Below, piece after piece: positions 6,847-13,207 of a stretch of DNA of 15,112 nt (within the stretch, counting starts at the first letter, position 1; each line of letters begins with the position of its first letter). The notes beneath the pieces were generated by a model. The model worked only from the letters and a program-made list of their open reading frames with translations. It ran no database searches and was not told where the DNA came from. The stretch is from JBMNTQ01 sp050945815 (lineage in GTDB: Bacteria > Bacillota > Clostridia > Christensenellales > JBMNTQ01): positions 1 to 15,112 of the forward strand of contig JBMNTQ010000030.1 in NCBI GenBank assembly GCA_050945815.1, read 5' to 3'. The translations under genes and the position numbers were made by a program.

Positions 6847-7620
6847 TCATTCCAAATCCAGTTGCATCAATGTCCGATAAGCCGACAAGTCGTCGCCGGA
6901 GGAACAATAACGCACCGCCCCTCCATGGAAAGCCTCCATACTCCGCTGCTGCAAAACTCGTTTGAGTTGCAGCACAGTTCCGTGGTGTCCATGGATAACA
7001 GGCGCCTCCCCCCAAACCTCCCGGGCCATCCGGGCAATGGAGCGTTCCGCAAAAACATAATGGGTACAGCCCAATACTACAGCTTGTACTTTTTTATCCC
7101 GCAGCGGCTGGAATTTCTCCGCCAAATAATCCAAAATAACCGGCGAATCCACCTGCCCCTGCTCCACCAGCTCCGGCAGCCCCGGACAAGCCAGGTTAAT
7201 CACCCGATCCCCATGGTACATATGTTCCAGCAAAGAAACATAGCGCTTCTGGGAAATGGTAGCTGGCGTCGCCATCATCAACACCCACCCATCCTCCTGA
7301 ATCAGTGCCAACGCCGGTTTTACCGCCGGCTCCATGCTGATAACAGGTATATCCGGATAAGCGGCACGCAAATCTTCCACAGCAACGCTGGTCGCCGTAT
7401 TACAAGCCACAACAATTGCCTTCACGCCCTGCTCCAGCAAAAAGCCAACACCGCGAAACGTCAGCTCCCGAATCTCCTGTTCCCCTTTGGTGCCATAGGG
7501 CGCATGCTTATTGTCGCCATAATATATGAAATTTTCCCGCGGCAAAACCCGAATCGCCTCTCTCAGCACACTCAGGCCCCCCACGCCGGAATCAAAAAAA
7601 CCCACAGGCAATTCTGACAT
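6847..7620 (-). CDS. murI: Glutamate racemase
   Basis: Predicted protein of 257 residues that interconverts L- and D-glutamate in the cytoplasm, giving D-glutamate for peptidoglycan. The two catalytic cysteines are C73 (VVACNTATS) and C185 (VLGCTHY), with H187. The N-terminal FFDSGVGGLSVL carries D10 and S11, and YYGDNKHAPYG is the conserved substrate loop. I use the ATG at 7620 because MSELPVGFFDSG aligns with the usual family N-terminus and GAAGG lies 5 bases before it; an ATG at 7632 would add four residues but has its AAAGGA directly abutting the codon. It follows spoIIP but has a consensus promoter of its own, so it need not depend on sporulation transcription. The C-terminal IHGHHGTV segment is less typical than the rest. 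Confidence 0.94.
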   Translation of the reverse strand: MSELPVGFFDSGVGGLSVLREAIRVLPRENFIYYGDNKHAPYGTKGEQEIRELTFRGVGFLLEQGVKAIVVACNTATSVAVEDLRAAYPDIPVISMEPAVKPALALIQEDGWVLMMATPATISQKRYVSLLEHMYHGDRVINLACPGLPELVEQGQVDSPVILDYLAEKFQPLRDKKVQAVVLGCTHYVFAERSIARMAREVWGEAPVIHGHHGTVLQLKRVLQQRSMEAFHGGAVRYCSSGDDLSAYRTLMQLDLE

Positions 7621-7659
7621 AAACGCCTTCATTCCTTTTTTCAGTCTTGCTTTATCTTT

Positions 7660-7687
7660 ATTATACCCCCGCCATCCACCCTGTCAA
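7660..7687 (-). promoter_or_regulatory. Consensus sigma-A promoter of murI
   Basis: On the minus strand a perfect TTGACA (7682-7687) and a perfect TATAAT (7660-7665) are separated by 16 bases. The -35 begins 4 bases after the spoIIP stop codon. Transcription should start near 7653, leaving a leader of about 32 bases. Confidence 0.9.
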
Positions 7688-7691
7688 GGCA

Positions 7692-8753
7692 CTACGGGCT
7701 CAGCACAGCATCTAAAGCCTCCGCCACATAGGGGATGGCGTTGCGCGCTTCCTGGGTCGTGTTGGCATTGTTGCCAATCTCAATCAGCATACACATATTG
7801 GAAATATGCTGATTATAGCGCCCCTTGCTGACCCGCACCGCCTTGGCCAGGTTCGGGTGCTTTTCATTGAGTTTTTCCGTAACCTGATTAGCCAGTTTAA
7901 AGTTGGCCTCCCAGTCCGGCACGATCGAGAAAGGCGTCCCGTTATGTCCTTCACCGGTACCCACCACAAACAATACCGTCGCCACCTGCTTCCCGTCAAT
8001 TTCCACCGTCTGAGGCGCGCTGCTGTCAGCTATGTAGGCATCTCGGTGCAGGTCGATATACACCTTCATCGAAGAGTGTTCATCCCGGTATTTCTCCATC
8101 GTCGTAAGAGACCGCTCATACGCCGTCCCCAGCCTAGGCGGCTCATGGTTGGTGGTATCGTGTAAAACCGAAAAGCCGTATTGTGCCGTTAAATACCTAG
8201 CCAAGTCCGCCCCGATCGAAACAATATTATGCCCATTGTCCTCCGAACGCTGGGCCGTGGTTTCCTGGTAATTTTCCGTAGTCTTTGTATAGGCCTCTGT
8301 GGTATGGGTGTGGTAAATGAGAATGGTCGGCTCACCGGTTTTAAGCTGCGCCTGCGCAACCTGCTCCGGCTGCTGCTTTTTCATATTATTGATTTTAATC
8401 TGTATCTCCGGCGAAGCCTGCTCGTCAGTCTCCATGTTAGCAGCCACCATCACCTCCGGCACCTCCACCGCCTTGACAGAAGGAAACTCAGAGGAAATGA
8501 TGCCCATCGGATTAAATACGATGCCCAACAGATCCGCCAGAAAGCCCCCGCCGCCGGAATACGTTGCAACCAGCTCCCCATCCTCTCCGGCAGAAACGGT
8601 CGCCCCCTGCACCCGCCATCCCGCAAAGCCCCCAGCCTGTGCCCAGGCCAGTCCCGTCGACAGCACAGACAAAATCAAAAGCGCCGACAATCCGCCGCAT
8701 ACGGCATAATAAAACAGGCTTTCTGTCCACGATTTCTTTCTTTTGCGCCTCAT
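7692..8753 (-). CDS. spoIIP: Stage II sporulation protein P (septal peptidoglycan hydrolase)
   Basis: Predicted protein of 353 residues. SpoIIP is a membrane-anchored amidase/endopeptidase that works with SpoIID and SpoIIM to thin septal peptidoglycan and drive engulfment. A basic N-terminus (MRRKRKK) is followed by one membrane helix at about 15-38, so the bulk lies outside. Active-site segments are YHTHTTEAY (H148, H150, E153), IDLHRDA (H236, D238), and QHISNMCMLIEIGNNANT (H316, E325), all typical. The linker after the helix is rich in Gly, Glu and Gln and looks unstructured. I chose the ATG at 8753 because MRRKRKK resembles other SpoIIP starts; a GTG at 8765 has its AGAGG only about 2 bases away. 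No terminator separates it from murI. The gene is usually next to gpr; here the neighbours are purA and murI. Confidence 0.95.
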   Translation of the reverse strand: MRRKRKKSWTESLFYYAVCGGLSALLILSVLSTGLAWAQAGGFAGWRVQGATVSAGEDGELVATYSGGGGFLADLLGIVFNPMGIISSEFPSVKAVEVPEVMVAANMETDEQASPEIQIKINNMKKQQPEQVAQAQLKTGEPTILIYHTHTTEAYTKTTENYQETTAQRSEDNGHNIVSIGADLARYLTAQYGFSVLHDTTNHEPPRLGTAYERSLTTMEKYRDEHSSMKVYIDLHRDAYIADSSAPQTVEIDGKQVATVLFVVGTGEGHNGTPFSIVPDWEANFKLANQVTEKLNEKHPNLAKAVRVSKGRYNQHISNMCMLIEIGNNANTTQEARNAIPYVAEALDAVLSP

Positions 8754-8779
8754 AACACATCCCACATCCTCTCTTAGAA

Positions 8780-8808
8780 ACTATATTCTTTTACGAAAAA
8801 GAATATGA
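8780..8808 (-). promoter_or_regulatory. Candidate sigma-E promoter of spoIIP, coinciding with a perfect AT-rich dyad
   Basis: On the minus strand TCATATTC (8801-8808) matches the sigma-E -35 consensus KMATATTT at 7 of 8 positions. AATATAGT (8780-8787) matches the -10 CATACAMT at 5 of 8, with a slightly short 13-base spacer. Start of transcription near 8773 would place AGAGAGG in the leader. spoIIP is a sigma-E gene in Bacillus subtilis, which supports the reading. The match alone is modest. Confidence 0.4.
8783..8806. repeat. Perfect 10-bp inverted repeat with a 4-base spacer upstream of spoIIP
   Basis: ATATTCTTTT (8783-8792) and AAAAGAATAT (8797-8806) are exact inverted copies around ACGA. 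It lies 30-53 bases before the spoIIP ATG and overlaps the putative promoter. It could be an operator; a terminator is unlikely because no T run follows a GC stem. Confidence 0.7.
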
Positions 8809-8937
8809 GAAGAAAAGCCTGATTTTATGCCCAGCCGATCATTTCCCAAGCCGGCTATTAATATGCCTTCCCCACCGCGAATCATACGGGATGAGCTTCT
8901 CGCGCAAAGGCCGAGAAAGCCGCCGCAAGATCCACAT

Positions 8938-8965
8938 AAAAAAACCGGCCGCAATGGCCGGTTTT
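8938..8965 (-). terminator. Rho-independent terminator of purA
   Basis: On the minus strand AAAACCGGCC pairs perfectly with GGCCGGTTTT around the loop ATTGC, and the T run continues to seven bases. It lies 17 bases after the purA stop and is the strongest terminator in the window. Confidence 0.95.
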
Positions 8966-8982
8966 GGTCAGTTAAGCTTTCT

Positions 8983-10266
8983 TTAAAACAGTTTCTCCCG
9001 CACAATACATTCCTCGCGCTCAGGCCCCAACCCAATCATGGAAACAGGAACCCCGCAGCAATCCTCAATCGCGCGAATGTAAACGCGCGCCGGCCTAGGC
9101 AAATCCGAGAAGTGGCGGATATGAGAAATATCATCACTCCAGCCCTCAAACTCCTGATAAATCGGCTTACACTTGGCAAGCTGGGTCAAGCTGGCGGGGA
9201 ACTCCCGGATGGTCTTCCCTTCCAACTCATATCCCACACATATCTTTACTTTATCAAACCCGCCCAAAGTGTCCATACGGGTTACAGCCAAAGACGTTAC
9301 AGAACTGGTACGCACAGCAATGCGCAAAATCACAGCATCCAGCCAACCGCATCGCCGCGGCCGCCCGGTAGTCGTGCCAAACTCATTCCCTTTTTGGCGA
9401 ATAGCTTCGCCCATCTCGCCCAAAAGCTCCGTCGGGAAAGGCCCCTTCCCAACCCGTGTGGTATAAGCCTTGGCAATTCCCAAAACATTATCCACCATAC
9501 ACGGCCCAATGCCCGCACCAATGCCAATGCCCGCCGCAGTAGGATGCGAGGATGTCACATATGGGTAGGTCCCCATAGAAATATCCAGCAGCATACCCTG
9601 GGCGCCCTCAAACAAAAGCTTCTTATCCTGATTGTAGGCGTCAAAAATCATCAGTGAAGTATCGCAAACATAGGGAGCCAGCATGTTGGCGTATTCCAAA
9701 TATTCCCGATAAATGCTCTCAAAATCCACAGGCTCCCCGCCATAGATTTTGGTAATCAGCTCGTTTTTCGCTTCCACATTGCGCTTGAGCAGCGGATAAA
9801 ACGTCTCCGGCTCGATGATATCGCAGATACGCAGGCCCACCCTCTCCGCCATATCCGTATAGCAGGGGCCAATTCCGCGCCCAGTTGTGCCAATATCCCC
9901 CTCGCCGCGGCTTTTCTCAGTCAACCCATCCAGCAGAATATGGTATGGGAAAACAATATGCGCCCGATCACTGATACGCAAACCGGACACATCCAGGCCT
10001 TGAGATTTCAGCATCTCCAGTTCCTTAAAAAGGGACTTAGGATCAATCACAACGCCATTGCCGATGATGCAGGTTTTCCCTTCATACATAACCCCCGAAG
10101 GCACAAGATGCAGCTTGATCTGCTTATCTCCCACCTCGATGGTATGCCCGGCATTGTTCCCGCCCTGATAACGAATCACCATATCCGCTTCTGCAGCAAG
10201 GTAATCCACAAAGCGCCCTTTTCCCTCGTCACCCCATTGTGCTCCGAACACAGACAAACTTGGCAT
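8983..10266 (-). CDS. purA: Adenylosuccinate synthetase
   Basis: Predicted protein of 427 residues, full family length, catalysing IMP + aspartate + GTP to adenylosuccinate, the first committed step to AMP. Conserved segments are GAQWGDEGKGR at the N-terminus (catalytic Asp and P-loop-like turn), YQGGNNAGHTI, TTGRGIGPCY, LLFEGAQGMLLDI with TYPYVTSSHPT, TRVGKGPFPTE, FGTTTGRPRRCGW and LAVTRMDTL. One oddity is GKGR where most homologues have GKGK; the change is conservative. The ATG at 10266 has AAGGAGGGG (10272-10280) 5 bases upstream. It is a single-gene unit with a sigma-A promoter, a leader containing a 16-bp palindrome, and a strong terminator. Confidence 0.98.
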   Translation of the reverse strand: MPSLSVFGAQWGDEGKGRFVDYLAAEADMVIRYQGGNNAGHTIEVGDKQIKLHLVPSGVMYEGKTCIIGNGVVIDPKSLFKELEMLKSQGLDVSGLRISDRAHIVFPYHILLDGLTEKSRGEGDIGTTGRGIGPCYTDMAERVGLRICDIIEPETFYPLLKRNVEAKNELITKIYGGEPVDFESIYREYLEYANMLAPYVCDTSLMIFDAYNQDKKLLFEGAQGMLLDISMGTYPYVTSSHPTAAGIGIGAGIGPCMVDNVLGIAKAYTTRVGKGPFPTELLGEMGEAIRQKGNEFGTTTGRPRRCGWLDAVILRIAVRTSSVTSLAVTRMDTLGGFDKVKICVGYELEGKTIREFPASLTQLAKCKPIYQEFEGWSDDISHIRHFSDLPRPARVYIRAIEDCCGVPVSMIGLGPEREECIVREKLF

Positions 10267-10295
10267 ATCCGCCCCTCCTTCGTCTCAAAAAGAAT

Positions 10296-10311
10296 GTGCG
10301 GAGCTCCGCAC
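10296..10311. promoter_or_regulatory. 16-bp perfect palindrome in the purA leader
   Basis: GTGCGGAGCTCCGCAC is exactly self-complementary and lies about 8-23 bases after the predicted purA transcription start. In RNA it could form a six-pair GC stem with loop AGCT; ATTCTTTTT follows on the minus strand. It could be a repressor operator or a small attenuator. It does not resemble the PurR box of Bacillus subtilis. Confidence 0.5.
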
Positions 10312-10325
10312 CGAAAGCCACATCC

Positions 10326-10355
10326 ATTATAGCATCCGCTTCAAAGACGGGTCAA
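10326..10355 (-). promoter_or_regulatory. Sigma-A promoter of purA
   Basis: On the minus strand TTGACC (10350-10355) and a perfect TATAAT (10326-10331) are separated by 18 bases. The promoter begins 13 bases after the stop of the QueG-like gene. Predicted start of transcription is near 10319, giving a leader of about 53 bases. Confidence 0.82.
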
Positions 10356-10368
10356 GGGAATTGCGGCT

Positions 10369-11223
10369 TTATTTCCCCTCTTCCCCACTTTCTTGGGGTT
10401 TTTCCCCAAATAAACACCTGGCCTGCATCGGCAGCCGGCGAGCAAGGTTAGGGCCCACAACTCTCGCAGCGCCAGCCAAGTTGGCCTTCCCGCCCGCACA
10501 CAGCTTTTCCAGAGCAAAAGGCTCATATTCCTCTCGCCTAGGCCGCCTTGGGGCAACGCCCGCATTGTTCGGACAAACCCGCTGACAAATCTCGCAGCCA
10601 ATTAGCAGCCGCGCCTTCCCAACAGCAAAGGAAAGACGTTTTGGGTCGTTTATCATAACCCGCAAGCATTTCTCCCAGCAAAATCCCCCCTCGCTCAATG
10701 CGCCGGTGGGACAGGCCGCCACACACCTGCCGCAATTAAGGCATCCGTCCCGTTTAACGGGAAGACGGGCCTGCATAGGCAAATCCAATAAAATCCCCTG
10801 TATATGAAAAAAAGAACCGAACCGCTCGTGGTACATCAATCGATTCCGCCCCACCCAACCGCCGCCGCGCAGGGCCGCACAGCGCAAGGGAATATATGGC
10901 GTATGCAGCGCGCCCATTCCCCGTTCCCGCAGCGTCTTAGCCAATTCCTTGGCAGAAAAGTAGGCGCGGTTTGAGTCGGCATAATAAGCAGGATACGGGC
11001 CAAAGCCTGGCGGGAAATCAGAAAAAGGCCGCGTTTGGGTTAATACGATCAAGATTGAAGCAGCCCCCGGCATACAAGCCTTTGGGTCTTGTTCCAGCTT
11101 CAGGGTATCCGGATGCCTTTCTCCCTCTTGTTTTCCCCATTGATCAAAGCACTCCGCATCCACAAAATATGCGTCTTGAAAACCTTCGCGCAGGGCAAGC
11201 TGAATCAAATCCTCCTGTGTCAT
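10369..11223 (-). CDS. QueG-like double [4Fe-4S] cluster protein
   Basis: Predicted protein of 284 residues related to epoxyqueuosine reductase, the B12-dependent enzyme completing queuosine in tRNA. The double ferredoxin-like cluster motif is complete: C161, C164, C167, C171 (GCLNCGRCVAACPTGAL), C186, and C210, C213, C217 (GCEICQRVCPNN). The core segment GGGWVGRNRLMYHERFGSFF matches the QueG AGLGWIGKN region. It is shorter than typical QueG (about 380 residues) and has no C-terminal HEAT-like part. The DTxP-type segment before the core reads LHTPYIP, so the conserved Asp is not evident. I therefore call it a QueG-like paralogue rather than QueG. The start is the ATG at 11223, 7 bases after GGAGGA (11231-11236); the longer frame begins with a TTG upstream. 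Divergent from the cysteine-rich gene, with no obvious promoter of its own. Confidence 0.85.
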   Translation of the reverse strand: MTQEDLIQLALREGFQDAYFVDAECFDQWGKQEGERHPDTLKLEQDPKACMPGAASILIVLTQTRPFSDFPPGFGPYPAYYADSNRAYFSAKELAKTLRERGMGALHTPYIPLRCAALRGGGWVGRNRLMYHERFGSFFHIQGILLDLPMQARLPVKRDGCLNCGRCVAACPTGALSEGGFCWEKCLRVMINDPKRLSFAVGKARLLIGCEICQRVCPNNAGVAPRRPRREEYEPFALEKLCAGGKANLAGAARVVGPNLARRLPMQARCLFGEKPQESGEEGK

Positions 11224-11243
11224 GATATTTTCCTCCAAATATC

Positions 11244-11271
11244 ACACATATCCTCTACCCATCATACTATA
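11244..11271 (+). promoter_or_regulatory. Candidate sigma-K promoter of the cysteine-rich gene
   Basis: CATACTATA (11263-11271) is an exact match to the sigma-K -10 consensus CATAnnnTA. An AC within CACA (11243-11246) lies 17 bases upstream, where the sigma-K -35 AC is expected. Transcription would begin near 11278, about 42 bases before the start codon. The motif is short and the region AT-rich, so chance is possible; the product's cysteine richness makes late mother-cell expression believable. Confidence 0.45.
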
Positions 11272-11320
11272 TCATATATACAACAACGTATGTATAGGAA
11301 CACTTTAGGGGGTAGAACTG

Positions 11321-11683
11321 ATGAGTTTTTTCAATACTAACAATTGTTGCAACCTGTGCAACCAGAAAAACGTTGAATGGTGCAAATGCGTCCTTCAGAC
11401 ATGCTGCAACCGTCCGCAACCCAAACCCTGTTGCTGTAACCAGCAGCAGTCCAAACCCTGTTGCTGTAAAGGCCAGCCTAAGCCCTGTTGCAAAGCCGCA
11501 TCATCCCGTTGGGAATCCGAAAAGAATCTCTGTGATGCCAGCAACTTCGATTTTCCGCCCTTCGGCGATAACGAACCCGGCAAAGCAGATTGGCGTTTCG
11601 AAGGCTACGATAATGATTCCCAGTATGACGACTGCTTCGAAAACGACGACCGTCCCGAGCCGTGTAATTCTTGCGGCTGCTAA
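11321..11683 (+). CDS. Small cysteine-rich protein with PCCC repeats, possible spore-coat component
   Basis: Predicted protein of 120 residues with 20 cysteines (17%). The N-terminal half has CC, CKC, TCC and three repeats of a (Q/S)KPCC(C) unit separated by Gln-rich linkers. The C-terminal half is acidic, with Asp, Glu, Asn and aromatic residues (FDFPPFGDNEPG, YDNDSQYDD), and ends in NSCGC. There is no signal peptide or membrane helix, and I recognise no family. AGGGGG (11307-11312) lies 8 bases before the ATG. It is the only plus-strand gene here, with its own terminator and a sigma-K-like promoter. A cysteine-rich, low-complexity protein made in the mother cell would suit a cross-linked spore coat or crust, as with cysteine-rich Bacillus coat proteins. 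Metal binding is an alternative. The gene call is strong because of the ribosome binding site and repeat structure; the role is inferred. Confidence 0.82.
   Translation: MSFFNTNNCCNLCNQKNVEWCKCVLQTCCNRPQPKPCCCNQQQSKPCCCKGQPKPCCKAASSRWESEKNLCDASNFDFPPFGDNEPGKADWRFEGYDNDSQYDDCFENDDRPEPCNSCGC
11421..11491 (+). repeat. Direct repeats encoding the PCCC units
   Basis: CCAAACCCTGTTGCTGTAA occurs identically at 11421-11439 and 11451-11469 (30-bp period). A shorter, diverged copy ending in CCCTGTTGC lies at 11477-11491. Near-identity at the DNA level suggests recent duplication, and both periods are multiples of three, so copy number can change in frame. Confidence 0.85.
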
Positions 11684-11740
11684 CCACCTTTTTCTAACAT
11701 CCAAACATTCGATATTCGTACTCCATTCTTTATTGCTGAT

Positions 11741-11770
11741 CAAGCAGGAGGCACTAGCGCCTCCTGTTTG
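11741..11770 (+). terminator. Terminator-like hairpin after the cysteine-rich gene
   Basis: CAAGCAGGAGGC (11741-11752) pairs with GCCTCCTGTTTG (11759-11770) with one G-U pair around ACTAGC, a 12-pair stem. It lies 57 bases after the stop. The short T run is partly inside the stem, and a looser GTCGTTT follows. It also separates the gene from the convergent endoQ block, and may slow both directions. Confidence 0.6.
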
Positions 11771-11785
11771 GTCGTTTATCCGCTA

Positions 11786-11893
11786 TTATAAAGCAGCCCC
11801 TAAAGCTAAATAATCCCTAGCGCAATTGGCGTCTTCTCCATCCTCAAGGCAAAACTGCCCACTGCGCTGCGGCATAGGCTCCAGCGCATCCAT
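11786..11893 (-). CDS. Possible 35-residue small protein after the endoQ gene
   Basis: An open frame of 35 codons whose ATG (11891-11893) immediately follows the endoQ-like stop codon, with TAA at 11786-11788. The product is acidic with two cysteines in the pattern FCx7CARDYLALG. I recall small anaerobe proteins with a C...CARYxV-type core that look similar, but I cannot name a family. No ribosome binding site is visible, so translation would have to rely on coupling to the upstream stop. Chance remains possible in a 36-codon stretch. Confidence 0.35.
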   Translation of the reverse strand: MDALEPMPQRSGQFCLEDGEDANCARDYLALGAAL

Positions 11894-13126
11894 TCAATCA
11901 AACAACCGGATTTTACCGTATTCCCCGTCATACCCCGGCACTATATCAATCTGTCCGCTGCGCAGCCGCCTCACGCCTTGCGCCAGCCTTTCTCCCCCCA
12001 CACGCTGAATTTCCTCCAGCGGCGCTTCCCGCAAAATCCAAAGCTCCGGCCCCAATGCTTCCAGCAAGGCTTCATATTGTCTCCTCGCCCGAACGCCAAC
12101 GCGCGCCTGCCCCATACAGGCGGCAATCACTTCGCCCAAAGGCACCAAGCGTTCAAAAGGCCGTGCGAAAGGCGGCACATACCCCTCCCTTCGATCAGCC
12201 AACATCTGTATCCGGTGCAAAACCCCCAAAGTCAGCTTCCGGCCGCAAGAAGGGCAGCTTCCGCCAGCCTCCTCCGCCTGCATGGGATGCATACACACCC
12301 CGCAGTTTCGATGCCCGTCGCAATAGTATTTCCCCTCCTCCGGGAAAAACTCGATGGTAGCACGAAGTTTGTTCGATTCTGGGCGTCTTAGCCCCTCGAA
12401 CAGGTCGGCATAACAGCTCAGCTCTTCAAAAACGCAGGCCTCCCGCCCCAAGTTCGCCGGGGAATGGGCATCGGAGTTGGAAATCAGCGCAAAAGAATCC
12501 AGCATAGACAGCCGCCAATTCATAGCCGGATCTGAAGACAGCCCAGTCTCCACTGCATAAACATAAGGTGTTAAGTCCTCAAAACACTCCCAAATGCTGT
12601 CAAATCCCGAACGGGCGCCCAACAGAGAAAAATGCGGCGTCCAAATATGCGCAGGAATCAACAGAACCTCCTGCGACACTTCCAAAGCCATCTCCAGCAG
12701 TTCTTTGCTGTCCAGCCCCAATATGGGCCTGCCGTCGGCGCTCAGGTTGCCGCCCCAATCCTCCAAGCGGCGAGAAAGCAGCTCCGCCTCCTCCAATCCG
12801 GGCAGCAGAATCAAATGATGCACCCTGCGCCCTCTGCCGTTCTTCCTATATATACAGCTCACTTCCCCAGACACGACAAAACGAGGCTCCCTTGCCCCTA
12901 GAGCAAGCTGTCCTTCCAGCCGGAATTGCGGCCTGATACAATACAGTCCCTCCTCCGCCGGCACAAGCTTCTCCTTCAGCTCCCGCCTCCAAGCAGCATG
13001 GGTAAAATCGCCGGTCCCAAGCAAGCCAATGCCTTTCTTCCGCGCCCAAAGCTCCAACATTTCCGGCACACAAGCAGGGCTTGTAGCCATAGAATATCTA
13101 GAATGAATATGCAAATCCGCAATCAA
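11894..13126 (-). CDS. Endonuclease Q-like PHP-domain nuclease
   Basis: Predicted protein of 410 residues. EndoQ, first known from Thermococcales and found in some bacteria, nicks DNA 5' of deoxyinosine, uracil or abasic sites and so repairs deaminated bases. The PHP metal motifs are present: DLHIHS (D4, H6, H8), TGDFTH (D40, H42), E88, H103-H104, H160 (IPAHIWTPHFSLLGARSGF) and SDAH (D219, H221). The segment IWTPHFSLLGARSGFDS is characteristic of EndoQ. A zinc finger follows with CxxC pairs at 275/278 and 291/294, then a helical C-terminal domain. I start at the TTG at 13126, with GGAGAGA (13134-13140) 7 bases upstream, giving MIADLHIHS. A longer TTG start at 13153 would fall beside the 3' arm of a hairpin. 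It lies downstream of a YdjC/ChbG gene, with that hairpin between. Confidence 0.9.
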   Translation of the reverse strand: MIADLHIHSRYSMATSPACVPEMLELWARKKGIGLLGTGDFTHAAWRRELKEKLVPAEEGLYCIRPQFRLEGQLALGAREPRFVVSGEVSCIYRKNGRGRRVHHLILLPGLEEAELLSRRLEDWGGNLSADGRPILGLDSKELLEMALEVSQEVLLIPAHIWTPHFSLLGARSGFDSIWECFEDLTPYVYAVETGLSSDPAMNWRLSMLDSFALISNSDAHSPANLGREACVFEELSCYADLFEGLRRPESNKLRATIEFFPEEGKYYCDGHRNCGVCMHPMQAEEAGGSCPSCGRKLTLGVLHRIQMLADRREGYVPPFARPFERLVPLGEVIAACMGQARVGVRARRQYEALLEALGPELWILREAPLEEIQRVGGERLAQGVRRLRSGQIDIVPGYDGEYGKIRLFD

Positions 13127-13146
13127 TTTTCTGTCTCTCCCATTCA

Positions 13147-13200
13147 AAAGCAAGGGCGCCCAGCAATTTACCGAAACTCTTTGGCCGATTGCTGGGCGCC
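13147..13200 (-). terminator. 13-bp perfect hairpin between the deacetylase and endoQ genes
   Basis: On the minus strand GGCGCCCAGCAAT (13188-13200) pairs exactly with ATTGCTGGGCGCC (13155-13167) around a 20-base loop, then CTTGCTTTT follows. It looks like an intrinsic terminator ending 8 bases after the deacetylase stop. The endoQ ribosome binding site begins only about 7 bases past the T run, leaving no room for a promoter. Either read-through, attenuation or mRNA processing must feed endoQ. Confidence 0.65.
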
Positions 13201-13207
13201 TGTCCTT

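Noticed and set aside
8781..9035. Small minus-strand ORF between purA and spoIIP
   Set aside because: It runs through the purA terminator and the dyad, has no ribosome binding site and no recognisable sequence pattern.
10392..10410. GGGG-A5-CCCC hairpin near the end of the QueG-like gene as a terminator
   Set aside because: It lies inside the coding sequence and no T run follows it on the minus strand, so it does not terminate convincingly; no terminator was found for this gene before the purA promoter.
11224..11320. Clear sigma-A promoter for the QueG-like gene
   Set aside because: TATAGT and TATGAT occur on the minus strand, but none has a credible -35 at 16-18 bases; the region is AT-rich and such matches are expected by chance.
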